Assembly: GCF_003003125.1 (NCBI RefSeq)
Contig: NZ_PVTZ01000001.1
Span: 248,001-312,000, forward strand
DNA from: Laceyella sediminis
GTDB lineage: Bacteria > Bacillota > Bacilli > Thermoactinomycetales > Thermoactinomycetaceae
Direction: 5' to 3'
Length of the DNA: 64,000 bases
Translations under genes and position numbers: made by a program
Notes under the pieces: model-generated
What the model was told of the DNA's origin: nothing
Seen by the model: the letters and a program-made list of their open reading frames with translations, nothing else
Databases searched by the model: none
Part shown: positions 19,261-28,167 of the stretch, piece by piece
How positions within the stretch are numbered: the stretch's first letter is position 1
How the letters are laid out: every line of letters begins with the position of its first letter

Positions 19261-19797
19261 CTACGTTGATTCACCTTTATTGGAACGCTCCCACCGCACA
19301 TGGCCTTTCCGCTTCAGCAAGCTAAACACGAAGCGCTCCACACGGCGATTAATTCTCGTGAAGAACCCATCGATGTTTGAAACTGGCGCAACGAGGATGG
19401 TATACAAACCCATGCGGTTGCCCCCGAATACATCGGTTAACAACTGGTCCCCGATCACCACCGTCTCCTCCCGTTTGGTGCCCATCCGCTCCAGCGCTTT
19501 TCGGAAAGCGGACAACAAAGGCTTCTTTGCCGCATGGATGTACGGAAGCCCCAACGGATCAGCGAAATGGGCCACACGTGTCCGGTTGTTGTTGGACACA
19601 ATCATCACATTAAAACCCATATCCCGCAACTCATCTAGCCAAGCGACTAACCGCGGGGTGGCGTCAGGTCGCGTCGATTCGACCAACGTGTTGTCCAAAT
19701 CGACAATGATTCCCTTGACACCTCTCCGTTTCAATTCCTCATAATCAATGACGTATATCGACTGTGCAAACTGATCAGGTACCATGAATTTTAGCAC
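19261..19797 (-). CDS. yqeG: YqeG family HAD-type phosphatase
   Basis: A 178-residue HAD-superfamily IIIA phosphatase. Motif I is IIVDLDNTLVEST, motif II is VMIVSNN, and motif III/IV are seen as AKKPLLSAFRKAL and VVIGDQLLTDVFGGNRMG. The GTG start matches the LKxxxPDQ start of YqeG proteins. It heads the minus-strand cluster. The physiological substrate is not settled for the family. Confidence 0.92.
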   Translation of the reverse strand: MLKFMVPDQFAQSIYVIDYEELKRRGVKGIIVDLDNTLVESTRPDATPRLVAWLDELRDMGFNVMIVSNNNRTRVAHFADPLGLPYIHAAKKPLLSAFRKALERMGTKREETVVIGDQLLTDVFGGNRMGLYTILVAPVSNIDGFFTRINRRVERFVFSLLKRKGHVRWERSNKGEST

Positions 19798-19945
19798 ATC
19801 TCACACCGTCCACCTTGAGACTTGTCGGCAATAAATATATCACAGCGCAACCAAGGGTTGCAAAAAACAAAAAGACCGGACATTCGCCGATCTGACTAGA
19901 AGCATCCACACGTGCCGACGCGGTGGTGATTCATCAGGTTCACTG

Positions 19946-20125
19946 TTACGAAGATTGTCCCTTCTCCGCATCCATCCGCTCTTTTTCGGCGAGAACCGCC
20001 AGAAACAAGTCCGCGTCGGACAAGTACTGGAACCAAGCGATCACTTCTTCCGCTTCCGTCTCTATCACATTGTATCCTTTATCTTCAAGCATTTCTCCAA
20101 CTCGTTCCAATCGGTATGTAGCCAT
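19946..20125 (-). CDS. small hypothetical protein
   Basis: A 59-residue acidic protein from ATG at 20125 (MATYRLERVGEMLEDKGY), with GGAGGA about 9 bases upstream. It is mostly helical-looking and lacks cysteines and membrane spans. The central block NVIETEAEEVIAWFQYLSDADLF has even spacing of hydrophobics. I do not recognise it; it is a plausible gene because of its ribosome site and position. The frame can extend to 20215 without another site. Confidence 0.55.
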   Translation of the reverse strand: MATYRLERVGEMLEDKGYNVIETEAEEVIAWFQYLSDADLFLAVLAEKERMDAEKGQSS

Positions 20126-20300
20126 AAATCCATTCCTCCAACTCAATTGTCTCCCTCTTATTTTGCTGTTTATGAACGCAGGATGCAAGCTGTTCTTCCC
20201 GTTCTCATCAAACATTACATAAACTCGAAGTCATCACCTTTTTCCTCGCTCCAGTTGCATGCTGGATCATGGGCAAGACAAATGCCATCCTGCCAACTAA

Positions 20301-20331
20301 AAAACCAGCAAACAACATGTTCGCTGGTTTT
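20301..20331 (-). terminator. intrinsic terminator after DedA-like gene
   Basis: On the minus strand AAAACCAGCGAACATG pairs with its complement and is followed by a T-run, 28 bp past the stop. Confidence 0.85.
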
Positions 20332-20358
20332 ACACGCTCCGTTGGCCCCTTTGCCAGT

Positions 20359-20949
20359 TCAGCCTTTTTCACATTGCGTACTCTGCTTATTTTTTTTGAA
20401 GAGATACCAGACGCCAAACGCCAAGGCGACCACGCCTGCCAAAATGTAACCAAATTTCTGCATGAGATCAAGAAAATGCTGAACCGTGTCCAAATTCCCC
20501 TTTCGCCCGACAAACAGCAAAACGGTGTTCCACGGAAAAACCCCCAGATAACTAAACGCGATAAAGCGCCACAGTGAAATGCGGCTCATACCCGAAATAT
20601 AAGAAATATAGTTACCAAACCCGGTTGGGCGGGACAGGGTGATGCTCCATTCCCCGTATTTTTGGAACCACATTTGCGCTTTTTCAATTTTTTTCTGGTC
20701 AAATTTCTTTTTGGAAAACTTCTCAATCCGGGTGCCAAGATAAAAAGGAATTAAACTGAACGCAACGTATACAAAACTATTGATAGCGGAGATCAGGACG
20801 AGGGTCCATGGGCTAACATCCATCAGGTAACCGTAGATCAGAACGAAAAGAGCTCCTGGAAAGGGCAACGACGACGCTTCAATCGCCGTGGCCACAAATA
20901 GCCCCCACATTCCACATTTAGCCAAAAAATCCAAAGCAATTTGTAGCAT
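20359..20949 (-). CDS. DedA/SNARE-associated (VTT domain) membrane protein
   Basis: A 196-residue protein of the DedA/VTT superfamily. The N-terminal half has AIEASSLPFPGALFVLIYGYL and a long membrane helix. The conserved VTT core is SRPTGFGNYISYISGMSRISLWRFIAFSYLG, where the usual arginine and G-x-N-xxS-xxxGxxRM-like pattern is recognisable. A last span lies at about residues 165-185, then a basic tail. DedA proteins act as membrane lipid/proton-coupled transporters; the specific role here is not known. It has its own terminator and no operon partner. Confidence 0.8.
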   Translation of the reverse strand: MLQIALDFLAKCGMWGLFVATAIEASSLPFPGALFVLIYGYLMDVSPWTLVLISAINSFVYVAFSLIPFYLGTRIEKFSKKKFDQKKIEKAQMWFQKYGEWSITLSRPTGFGNYISYISGMSRISLWRFIAFSYLGVFPWNTVLLFVGRKGNLDTVQHFLDLMQKFGYILAGVVALAFGVWYLFKKNKQSTQCEKG

Positions 20950-21323
20950 AAGTCCACTCCCTGCTGTCTTGTTAGCCTACCTACAAAACGTTTACACGCG
21001 CATTTATATTCATGATTGCACAAGATTTCATTTTTTAGGGATTCTAGAATCAGTATATCACATCAGGCACCTTCCGGTGCATCTCCCAACAATTGGCGTG
21101 CCCGCACACTTCTAGAATCATCCCCACATCTTCCGTTCTGTCTATTCTTTCACAATCATGTGTGTTGATACCAACGCGCATGATTGTTTTTCACCGCACA
21201 ACCCATTTCATGATCTCACCATTTTATTTTAGCAGGTCACAAGAGCAGGTGATAGTGAACAACCCATGACACGTTTCGACAAGTAATAGCGAGCAAGCCA
21301 ACCGTTGTCTTTGGCCATGTGGG
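20950..21323. other. intergenic region with a repeated TTCTAGAATCA palindrome
   Basis: No gene is visible here. The 11-mer TTCTAGAATCA occurs at 21042-21052 and again at 21110-21120, 68 bp apart in the same orientation; it contains the palindrome TTCTAGAA. A small GGCACC-TTCC-GGTGC hairpin lies between. These may be protein-binding sites for the flanking minus-strand genes, but no promoter could be placed with confidence. Confidence 0.4.
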
Positions 21324-21773
21324 CTACGTCAACTCTTGACGCAGACGCTCACGCACCTCCATCAAAATGACACCCAATCGATTTTTTCCCGTACCATCAC
21401 TGCCAATGCCCCAATACATATCCGTAGTCGTCAACTCCACGATCTTCTCTTCACCTGTCGCCAACAAAACGTCACGAATCTCCGGATGGCTCTTAAACTT
21501 GGCATAAACCGCACGCCGCATCACATCGTCTTTCACCGACTCCCAATCTGGTCGTAAAGGCGCTTTTCGGGAACGCCCCCATTGCGCCGCCTTCATGGGG
21601 GACGGCGCCAACCGGATCTTTTCTGCATAATCTGGCGCGGTCGTCACAAACTTTTGCGCCTGAAAATAGTGCTCGGTTGTTGGCCATTCCTTCCCATCTA
21701 GCACAATCGGATGTGCGGAAAAATTAGAAAAACAGCCATATGGATCGTTCACGCGATAAAATGAGATCACCAC
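21324..21773 (-). CDS. NADAR family protein (YbiA-like N-glycosidase)
   Basis: A 149-residue member of the NADAR/DUF1768 family. Signature blocks are FYRVNDPYGCFSNFSAHPI, WPTTEHYFQAQKF, PMKAAQWGRSR and the C-terminal MYWGIGSDGTGKNRLGVILMEVR. Characterised relatives remove damaged riboflavin intermediates (N-glycosidase) or process ADP-ribosyl groups, and some act in phage conflict. The start is GTG behind AAGGGGG. It is monocistronic between the DedA-like and pepQ genes, so context does not choose between housekeeping and defence. Confidence 0.88.
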   Translation of the reverse strand: MVISFYRVNDPYGCFSNFSAHPIVLDGKEWPTTEHYFQAQKFVTTAPDYAEKIRLAPSPMKAAQWGRSRKAPLRPDWESVKDDVMRRAVYAKFKSHPEIRDVLLATGEEKIVELTTTDMYWGIGSDGTGKNRLGVILMEVRERLRQELT

Positions 21774-21812
21774 AGCCGCGCCCCCTTACAACTTGGTGTT
21801 TTGCAAACCAAA

Positions 21813-21860
21813 AAGAGGTGGCGAACAGGACATTCTATTGTGCCATGCTCGCCTCCTCTT
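21813..21860 (-). terminator. intrinsic terminator after Xaa-Pro peptidase gene
   Basis: AAGAGGAGGCGA pairs with TCGCCACCTCTT (one mismatch) on the minus strand, followed by TTT, about 85 bp past the stop. Confidence 0.7.
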
Positions 21861-21943
21861 GGCGCCATTTGCAACGCGCTTGTCACATCATCTGACAAAA
21901 TGGTAGTGCGCCGCTGGCAATTCGTGATATGGTTTACCTATCG

Positions 21944-23047
21944 TTAATCGATGATTTGGAACGTTTTCGGGAACCGGGTCAACAACTCCACTCCATCCGC
22001 CGTGATGTGAACATCATCTTCAATCCGGACGCCGCCCACTTCCGGAACATAAATGCCCGGCTCAATGGTAAACACCATGCCGGTCAACAACGGATCGTCG
22101 TTCCGTTCATGGATAGAAGGAAATTCATGCACACCAATCCCCAGGCCATGGCCGAGGCGGTGGTTAAAATACTCGCCGTAACCGCGTTCGCTGATGAGGT
22201 TGCGGGCTACCAAGTCCACATCACCCATCCGCACACCAGGGCGGCACACATTGATCGCCGCCTCTTGCGCAGTCAGAACGGCGTCATAGATGGTGCGTTG
22301 TTCCTCGCTGGCTTCCTGGTATACAAACGTGCGCGTTATATCAGAGCAATAACCATCCAATACGACGCCCAAGTCAAACAGGACAAAGTCGCCTTTTTTC
22401 AGCGGCCGGTCACCAGGTGTGCCGTGGGGCAAAGCAGAGTTGGCTCCAAACAGGATGGTGGTGGGAAAGGACATTTCCCGGATTCCTTTTTTCTTCATCG
22501 CCAATTCGATCTCAGCCACGACTTCCAACTCGGTGCGGCCCAGCCGAAGCGCATCCAAGCCCACTTGCACTGCCTCATCGGCAATCAAAGCCGCCTGCCT
22601 CAAAATGCCCAGCTCATCCGCACTTTTCACCAAACGCATTTGGTTGATCAGTGCGTCCACTGCCGTGAAAGACGCCCCAGGCACGACGCCGAGTAGCGCT
22701 TCTGCACGAGCGTAGGGCAACGACTCTTTTTCGACCGCAATAGTGGCATTGCGCTCGATTCCCCGCTTGCTTAGCGCCTCGCCAATCATCAACCACGGAT
22801 CTTCCGCATCATCGTAACCGATGATCTGTTCAGTCCAGCCAGCCGCCCGCGCCCGTGCTTGCTCCATCTTTGGGCAAACGAGGAACGGATCCGCTTCCGG
22901 AAACAGAAAGACGCCCATCAACCGTTCATGGGGATCGCACAAGAAGCGGGTGAGATAGAAAACATTCGGCGTGGAATGGACAAACGCCATCTCTACCCCT
23001 TCCTGTTTCAACCATTGCGAGATGTTTTCCCATTTGCGTTCCATCAT
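21944..23047 (-). CDS. pepQ: Xaa-Pro dipeptidase/aminopeptidase (M24)
   Basis: A 367-residue M24 metallopeptidase that cleaves Xaa-Pro bonds in the cytoplasm. The creatinase-like N-terminal domain is followed by the pita-bread catalytic domain. Metal ligands are visible in FDLGVVLDGYCSDITRTFV (two Asp), HRLGHGLGIGVHE (His), FTIEPGIYVP (Glu) and GGVRIEDDVHIT (Glu). ATG at 23047 has AGGAG seven bases upstream; the frame continues to 23107 without a site. The symbol is by similarity; an aminopeptidase P-like specificity cannot be excluded. Confidence 0.87.
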   Translation of the reverse strand: MMERKWENISQWLKQEGVEMAFVHSTPNVFYLTRFLCDPHERLMGVFLFPEADPFLVCPKMEQARARAAGWTEQIIGYDDAEDPWLMIGEALSKRGIERNATIAVEKESLPYARAEALLGVVPGASFTAVDALINQMRLVKSADELGILRQAALIADEAVQVGLDALRLGRTELEVVAEIELAMKKKGIREMSFPTTILFGANSALPHGTPGDRPLKKGDFVLFDLGVVLDGYCSDITRTFVYQEASEEQRTIYDAVLTAQEAAINVCRPGVRMGDVDLVARNLISERGYGEYFNHRLGHGLGIGVHEFPSIHERNDDPLLTGMVFTIEPGIYVPEVGGVRIEDDVHITADGVELLTRFPKTFQIID

Positions 23048-23305
23048 CAAAACACTCCTATACCATGGCCGAACTGCCAATGAATTTATGTAGTCATAAG
23101 ATATCACTAACTTTTATTATAACGAAACGAATCATTTACACACGCATAAAAATTTTTCAAATGTGATCAATACAATTTGGTTTAAACAGAAAATGTTCCG
23201 GGAAAATAATTCTTATTATACTCGGATGCTTTCCCAGCTGACCGTTCGGGCTCACTCCCATTTGCATGGCATGTAAACTGATGAGTATTTACGGGGGGAT
23301 CACTG

Positions 23306-23494
23306 ATGAAAAAAACGTATCTGTGTGAAAGCTGCGGAAAAGTGGCCGCCAAATACGAAGCGCGTTTGACGAAGGAAGGTAAAAACGTCTTGGTTTGCCA
23401 ATCTTGTTTGAAAAAGCTGAATGACGAACCAGATACATTAAGCCATCCGCTTGACTTGGATCACCAAGACGGGGAATCTTCGTTTCAATTTTGA
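23306..23494 (+). CDS. small zinc-ribbon protein
   Basis: A 62-residue protein with two CxxC pairs (CESCGKVAAKYEA and VCQSCLKKL), which would form one zinc site. An acidic tail follows. GGGGGGATCACTG precedes the ATG. The knuckle layout resembles short zinc-ribbon proteins and the N-terminal part of McsA-like proteins, but the protein is too short to assign. It is convergent with mtnD and shares a bidirectional terminator with it. Confidence 0.75.
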   Translation: MKKTYLCESCGKVAAKYEARLTKEGKNVLVCQSCLKKLNDEPDTLSHPLDLDHQDGESSFQF

Positions 23495-23501
23495 ATCTAC
23501 G

Positions 23502-23539
23502 AAAAAGCAGCTTCTCTCCTATGAGGGAAGCTGCTTTTT
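23502..23539. terminator. bidirectional intrinsic terminator
   Basis: AAAAAGCAGCTTC pairs perfectly with GAAGCTGCTTTTT between the zinc-ribbon gene (+) and mtnD (-). Confidence 0.92.
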
Positions 23540-23541
23540 GG

Positions 23542-24054
23542 TTAATAGATCGGTGTCCAACCTTCTTTGGTTTTAAAGATGCGCACCGCCACCACTTTCC
23601 GATCTGCCATCAACGTAAAATAATGGCGGGTGTTTTCCGGCACCGAAATCAGATCACCTGGTTCCAGCTCTACATCGAAATACCGGCCATCCTGCCCCTT
23701 AATCGCAAAAATGCCGTGGCCGCTCACAATAAACCGCACTTCATCATCGGTATGGTGATGTTCGGCTTTGAAGTTTTCCAATAGCTGATCCAAGTTGGGG
23801 GTGGCGTCGGACAAAGAAATCACATCCTCAGTCACATAGCCCCGCCGTGCCGACAAATCATCGATCTCTTTCCGGAACGTTTGGATGATCTCCGCTTTCT
23901 CTTCCTCGTCCAAATTGTATTTTTCACTGAGCCGCGCGGGTAGCTTCGTAATATCCCATTTTTCATAAATGATGCCTTGGCTGTTTAAATATGTGCTCAC
24001 CTCATCGGGGTGGCTCACTCTCTGATCGTTGTCATGAAAACGCAATTCTGCCAT
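23542..24054 (-). CDS. mtnD: acireductone dioxygenase
   Basis: A 170-residue cupin enzyme that converts 1,2-dihydroxy-3-keto-5-methylthiopentene to 2-keto-4-methylthiobutyrate and formate (Fe form) in methionine salvage. Metal ligands fit H99, H101 and E105 in EHHHTDDEVRF and H144 in NTRHYF. GGAGGAATGGATC precedes the ATG. It is the last gene of mtnW-mtnX-mtnB-mtnD, 12 bp after mtnB, and ends at a strong terminator. With a Ni ion the family makes methylthiopropionate and CO instead; sequence does not tell which metal is used. Confidence 0.95.
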   Translation of the reverse strand: MAELRFHDNDQRVSHPDEVSTYLNSQGIIYEKWDITKLPARLSEKYNLDEEEKAEIIQTFRKEIDDLSARRGYVTEDVISLSDATPNLDQLLENFKAEHHHTDDEVRFIVSGHGIFAIKGQDGRYFDVELEPGDLISVPENTRHYFTLMADRKVVAVRIFKTKEGWTPIY

Positions 24055-24066
24055 GATCCATTCCTC

Positions 24067-24717
24067 CTATGCGTGAGCCGCAGTCGCGGGGGAAGCCGTC
24101 CACCGCGGTTGCAACATCAACATTTTTAAATGGTAAGAAAACAGAAATTCCAATGCTTCCAAATGTTTCTTCGCTTCAAATCCGTCTTTGCCCCATACGG
24201 TGACACCATGGTTGCGAATCAACACCGCTTTGGTGTTGGTTTCGATCACCCTGGCCACTTCTTTGGCCAACGTGGGCAGATCGGCGAAATTCTCCACAAT
24301 CGGTACGGTGATCTCGCCATCCTCTTCCCAGATACCAAACGCCTTGATCAGTTCCTGATTGCGAAAAGTGACAAACCCTTGCTCTGCATACAGTTCAGAC
24401 ACGACATTGTTGTCCACCGTATGCACATGCAAACAACATCCCGCGGTTGTGTTGCGGTACACCTCCAGATGGATACAGGTTTCCGCGGACGCCTTTAATC
24501 CGGTGTCTTCCACCGCCCTTCCCTCGCCATCGACTAGCAGGAAATCTTCCATCGTCCGTTTGCGCTTGTCCTTGCCACTGGCGCTGACTAGAAATTGCAG
24601 AGGATCGTCGTTCACCTTGATCGACAAATTACCGCTGGTTCCGGGAAACCAGTCCCGGCCGGCCAACTCATCTTTGATTTCAGCCAACTCCTGCCATTTT
24701 CGGGCCACTACACTCAT
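24067..24717 (-). CDS. mtnB: methylthioribulose-1-phosphate dehydratase
   Basis: A 216-residue class II aldolase-fold protein that dehydrates 5-methylthioribulose-1-phosphate. [10 protein letters not shown] forms the phosphate-binding part, and the zinc site is seen in [14 protein letters not shown] with a further His in [16 protein letters not shown] is preceded by AAAGGGGG. The start overlaps the mtnX stop by four bases (ATGA), indicating translational coupling. Confidence 0.95.
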   Translation of the reverse strand: MSVVARKWQELAEIKDELAGRDWFPGTSGNLSIKVNDDPLQFLVSASGKDKRKRTMEDFLLVDGEGRAVEDTGLKASAETCIHLEVYRNTTAGCCLHVHTVDNNVVSELYAEQGFVTFRNQELIKAFGIWEEDGEITVPIVENFADLPTLAKEVARVIETNTKAVLIRNHGVTVWGKDGFEAKKHLEALEFLFSYHLKMLMLQPRWTASPATAAHA

Positions 24718-25376
24718 GCGACAACCCCCTTTTGCTCAAGGGATGAGATGATATCGTAAAACGTGTTAAAGGGTGTGTGGGCGATGGCCAACTCTTCACA
24801 TTTCTTTACTAGGAAATCGCGTGCAAACACCTCATCTGCCTGTTTGGCCGCGGCTAGATCAGTGATGGAATCGCCGATGACGATGCGATGGTACCGCTCT
24901 TTGGGATACTGTTTCAGAATGGCCGGTTTGCACAAGCCGCAATCATTTTGGCAACTTTCATCACAGGCGTGGGGCCACAAGATGCGGATCGTCTCCCCGC
25001 TGAAGTCACTGCCATTGCAGTAAATGTTGGCCTGATCTACAAGCCCTTCCAGCATGGGATGGACAAAGAAATCAATGCCTCCGCTGACAATGTACAACGG
25101 AATACCATTGTCTTGGGCAAAACGGACAAACTCGGGAAATCCACTGCGCAGGCGGGCATGTTCCAGCACGAACCGCACGATGTCCTCTTTCAAGGAGGAG
25201 GACAACATGGCAAACATTTCCCCTACGCCTGAACGAATCGACCGGCGCTGGGCCAACACATCCTCCTTGATCGCCTCCCAACCGGGCGGATTAAACTTTT
25301 TCATGATGGCGATGATATTGTCTGTCTCTGTCACTGTGCCATCGAAATCGCAAAACAAGATCGGTTGCTTGCTCAT
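24714..25376 (-). CDS. mtnX: 2-hydroxy-3-keto-5-methylthiopentenyl-1-phosphate phosphatase
   Basis: A 220-residue HAD phosphatase. The nucleophile motif is [13 protein letters not shown] with D10 and D12; YIVSGG is motif II and [17 protein letters not shown] is motif IV. It removes phosphate after the MtnW step. A cysteine cluster ([13 protein letters not shown]) near residue 140 is typical of MtnX. ATG at 25376 has GGAGGAG ten bases upstream and overlaps the mtnW stop by four bases. Confidence 0.93.
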   Translation of the reverse strand: MSKQPILFCDFDGTVTETDNIIAIMKKFNPPGWEAIKEDVLAQRRSIRSGVGEMFAMLSSSLKEDIVRFVLEHARLRSGFPEFVRFAQDNGIPLYIVSGGIDFFVHPMLEGLVDQANIYCNGSDFSGETIRILWPHACDESCQNDCGLCKPAILKQYPKERYHRIVIGDSITDLAAAKQADEVFARDFLVKKCEELAIAHTPFNTFYDIISSLEQKGVVA

Positions 25377-26590
25377 GACCGCCCCGCTCCTCCCCACAAA
25401 GATAGCGCCTTGGCCAGCTCCGGCCGGGCATCGTCTACCTCACTCAGCTCTCCACCAGCCAACACCACTTCAATCGCTTGCCGAAACGCGCGACCGCCGC
25501 CCACTGCTCCGTCAGGGTGACCATGTACGCCTCCTCCCGCGTTGATGACACAATCTATGCCGAAATCCCGCACCAGTGCAGGTACCAATCCCGGATGAAT
25601 CCCGGCAGAAGGAACAGGAAACGCCCGGCGGTGAATATCCGATTCCGCCAACAAGTGCTCTTTAATCGCCAACGCATCCTGCTGTGGGATAGCAACGCTT
25701 CCGTAAGGGGATGGGAACAAGACCAAGTCGGCCCCGGCCATACGCAAGAGCTTGCCCAACAAAAGCGCCCGGTCTAGACCATAACGGGATGAAGCGGTAA
25801 ACGCGCCAGAAACGGCGGGATGAGCCATGATCGGCACAGTGATTTCCTCGTCTTCCGCCAATTCGGTGAGCACATCCAGCCCATAGGCAAACACGTTAAA
25901 CAACAGGGCATCAGCCCCCCATTCAACCGCCCGCTTCGCTTTTTCCTTCAATTCGGATGTGCGTCCGGTCAGATTCACCGCGTACAAGGTCTTGTGCCCT
26001 GTTTCCGCCTCTGTGGCGCCAAGCACTTCCTTGGCCGCGCGAATCCTCTCTTTAAAAGGGGTCAGGGGGTTGTCGAACAATATCTCATCATCTTTGACTA
26101 AGTCAATGCCTCCCAGGGCTTGCTCGCGCAACTGCTGTTGGAAATAGGACAGATCCCGGCCCAACATGGCCTTGAAGATGCTCATCACCAACGGTCTGCC
26201 CGTCACGCCGAGCGTCTCCCGGATGCCGTCAATGCCATATCGCGGTCCCGGAAAGGCACTTGCCACCTCCGGGGAGAAGGTGAGATCCACCAATTTGATT
26301 TCACCGTCAAGCGAGAGCTTGCCAAATACCGTGGTCAAGATCGCTGGCAGGTCTAAGGAGAAATTGGCCGCAGGATATTTGATTCGAATCAGCCCTTTTG
26401 TGCCCTCGCCGTCAGTCGGGAGCGGGGCCACTTCCACCACTTCTCCCTTATGTCGCTCCAATTGAGCCTGCTCAATCGTCGGCAGATTGGTCCACGAACC
26501 GACCGTAAGCCCCAGTGCGATGCTCTCCGCTTTTTTGTGCAAGTCGGCTTTTTGCTCATGCACAAGATATGTCGCCACCACATGACCCAT
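25373..26590 (-). CDS. mtnW: 2,3-diketo-5-methylthiopentyl-1-phosphate enolase (RuBisCO-like)
   Basis: A 405-residue form IV RuBisCO-like protein that enolises the diketo intermediate of methionine salvage. The barrel has [14 protein letters not shown], where the lysine corresponds to the carbamylated residue of RuBisCO, then [19 protein letters not shown] and [28 protein letters not shown] at 26590 has GAGGAG eight bases upstream. It is first in the operon directly after a SAM riboswitch. The Mtn gene neighbours make the enolase assignment firm over other RuBisCO-like roles. Confidence 0.95.
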   Translation of the reverse strand: MGHVVATYLVHEQKADLHKKAESIALGLTVGSWTNLPTIEQAQLERHKGEVVEVAPLPTDGEGTKGLIRIKYPAANFSLDLPAILTTVFGKLSLDGEIKLVDLTFSPEVASAFPGPRYGIDGIRETLGVTGRPLVMSIFKAMLGRDLSYFQQQLREQALGGIDLVKDDEILFDNPLTPFKERIRAAKEVLGATEAETGHKTLYAVNLTGRTSELKEKAKRAVEWGADALLFNVFAYGLDVLTELAEDEEITVPIMAHPAVSGAFTASSRYGLDRALLLGKLLRMAGADLVLFPSPYGSVAIPQQDALAIKEHLLAESDIHRRAFPVPSAGIHPGLVPALVRDFGIDCVINAGGGVHGHPDGAVGGGRAFRQAIEVVLAGGELSEVDDARPELAKALSLWGGAGRS

Positions 26591-26610
26591 ACCACTCACT
26601 CCTCACAAAT

Positions 26611-26817
26611 AAAAAAACCCTTCGCGAGGAAGGGATGATCCACAGACTCCACTTCCTCCCATCTCTCAGCTGATTTGCTGCAAGAATTAGCACCGTGCCT
26701 TCGTGGTTATGGACCACGGCTCCCTGATCTTATCGGGCGCCCCATCTCGCGATGGCATTACGGTCGGTTGCTGGGCTTCATCGGGCTCGTCCCTCCGCCG
26801 GCTCTTGATGAGAGAAA
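26611..26817 (-). promoter_or_regulatory. SAM-I riboswitch controlling mtnW-mtnX-mtnB-mtnD
   Basis: Minus-strand reading gives CTCTCATCAAGAG, GGAGGGACGAGCCC, GATGAAGCCCAGCAACC and the closing GAGAGATGGGAG. The P3/P4 arms include GGCACGGTGCTAATTC. The expression platform is CCCTTC-CTCGC-GAAGGG followed by seven T (26611-26634), 21 bp before the mtnW start. Confidence 0.95.
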
Positions 26818-26874
26818 TAACATAATTCCGTTTCAATTTTCAATTTTCCCCGTCATTATCACATAACCATGCGC

Positions 26875-28077
26875 CTATGTCAATCCGTTTTTCGCAGGGC
26901 AACACGCCGCCATCCGGTCAGCAGCCTCAATCAAGCGCTTCTCACTGTCCAGCATGCCCACCCGCACATAGCCATCCCCCGCCTGTCCGAAGCCCAGCCC
27001 AGGAGCGACGGCGACATGGGCGCGTTCCAACAGCAAGTTAGCAAACGAGAGTGAGGTATGCCCCTCCGGCACCGGAAGCCAACAGAAGAAGGAGCCAGCC
27101 GGCTTTTCCACCTGCCATCCGTGCTCACGCAACCGGTCGATAAAAGCATCGCGGCGTCTTTCGTATGTGGTCACCAATTCCCGCACACAATCCTGCGAAC
27201 CCGTCAGCGCGGTCGCCGCTGCCTGCTGGATGGCACCGAACAAGCTGACATAAAAATGGTCTTGTAGCAACTGAATGCTCTCAATCACCTGCTCATTCCC
27301 CACCGCAAATCCGATGCGCCAACCGGCCATGTTGTAGGTTTTGCTCATCGTGTAAATCTCAATGCCTACCTCTTTGGCACCCGGCGTCTCTAAAAAGCTC
27401 ATTGGCTTCAATCCGTCAAAACCGATCGCGGCGTACGCGAAATCATGAACGACCAGCACATCGTGCCGCTCGGCCCGGTTCACCACTTCGGCGAAAAATT
27501 CGGCGTTGGCGACGGCGCCTGTCGGGTTGTTGGGATAATTGAGGAACATCAGCTTCGCCTTGTCCCACACTTTCTCATCAATAGCAGCAAAATCAGGCAA
27601 AAACCGATTTTCAGCCAACAACGGCATCAGCGCCATCTCAGCACCAGCCATGGCAATCCCCGACCAATAATCGGGATAGCCCGGATCGGGCACCAATGCG
27701 ACATCACCAGGGTTGAGATAACATTGCGAGATCTCCACCAACCCTGCTTTGCCACCAAACAGCACCGCCACTTCCGTTTCGGGATTTAGCTTCACCCCGT
27801 ACTCCCGTAAGTAAAATTGCGCAACCGCCTCCTTGAGGAACGCGTGGCCTCGAAACGGCGGATATTTGTGATGTTGCGGATTATCGGCAGCCCGCTTCAA
27901 CGCATCCACGATATGCGGGGGAGTCGGCAAATCAGGATTGCCTTGACCCAGATTGATCACGTCATGCCCTTGCGCCTGCAGACGGCCGACTTGACCAACC
28001 AAGCGGGCGAAAAATTGCTCCGGCAAGCGATCCAACGCTTCCGCACGTTGAAATTTGCTCAAGATTCTCACATCCAC
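26875..28077 (-). CDS. mtnE: methionine-salvage aminotransferase MtnE
   Basis: A 400-residue class I PLP aminotransferase. The PLP lysine lies in YTMSKTYNMAGWRIGFAVG. NLGQGNPDLPTPPHIVDAL and MFLNYPNNPTGAVA are family blocks. It would transaminate 2-keto-4-methylthiobutyrate to methionine, closing the cycle, and its placement between mtnWXBD and mtnKA supports this. The GTG at 28077 is kept, but the ribosome site is poor and GTG 28071 is also possible. Unlike its neighbours it has no riboswitch leader. A general glutamine/aromatic aminotransferase is the alternative reading. Confidence 0.87.
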   Translation of the reverse strand: MDVRILSKFQRAEALDRLPEQFFARLVGQVGRLQAQGHDVINLGQGNPDLPTPPHIVDALKRAADNPQHHKYPPFRGHAFLKEAVAQFYLREYGVKLNPETEVAVLFGGKAGLVEISQCYLNPGDVALVPDPGYPDYWSGIAMAGAEMALMPLLAENRFLPDFAAIDEKVWDKAKLMFLNYPNNPTGAVANAEFFAEVVNRAERHDVLVVHDFAYAAIGFDGLKPMSFLETPGAKEVGIEIYTMSKTYNMAGWRIGFAVGNEQVIESIQLLQDHFYVSLFGAIQQAAATALTGSQDCVRELVTTYERRRDAFIDRLREHGWQVEKPAGSFFCWLPVPEGHTSLSFANLLLERAHVAVAPGLGFGQAGDGYVRVGMLDSEKRLIEAADRMAACCPAKNGLT

Positions 28078-28167
28078 TCTCTGGGAAATGTTCTTGAAAT
28101 TCTAATCAGTTATGTTATATCGTTGTGGGGAATCTGTCAAAGTCTTTTTTGGGAGGATGCATCTCCT

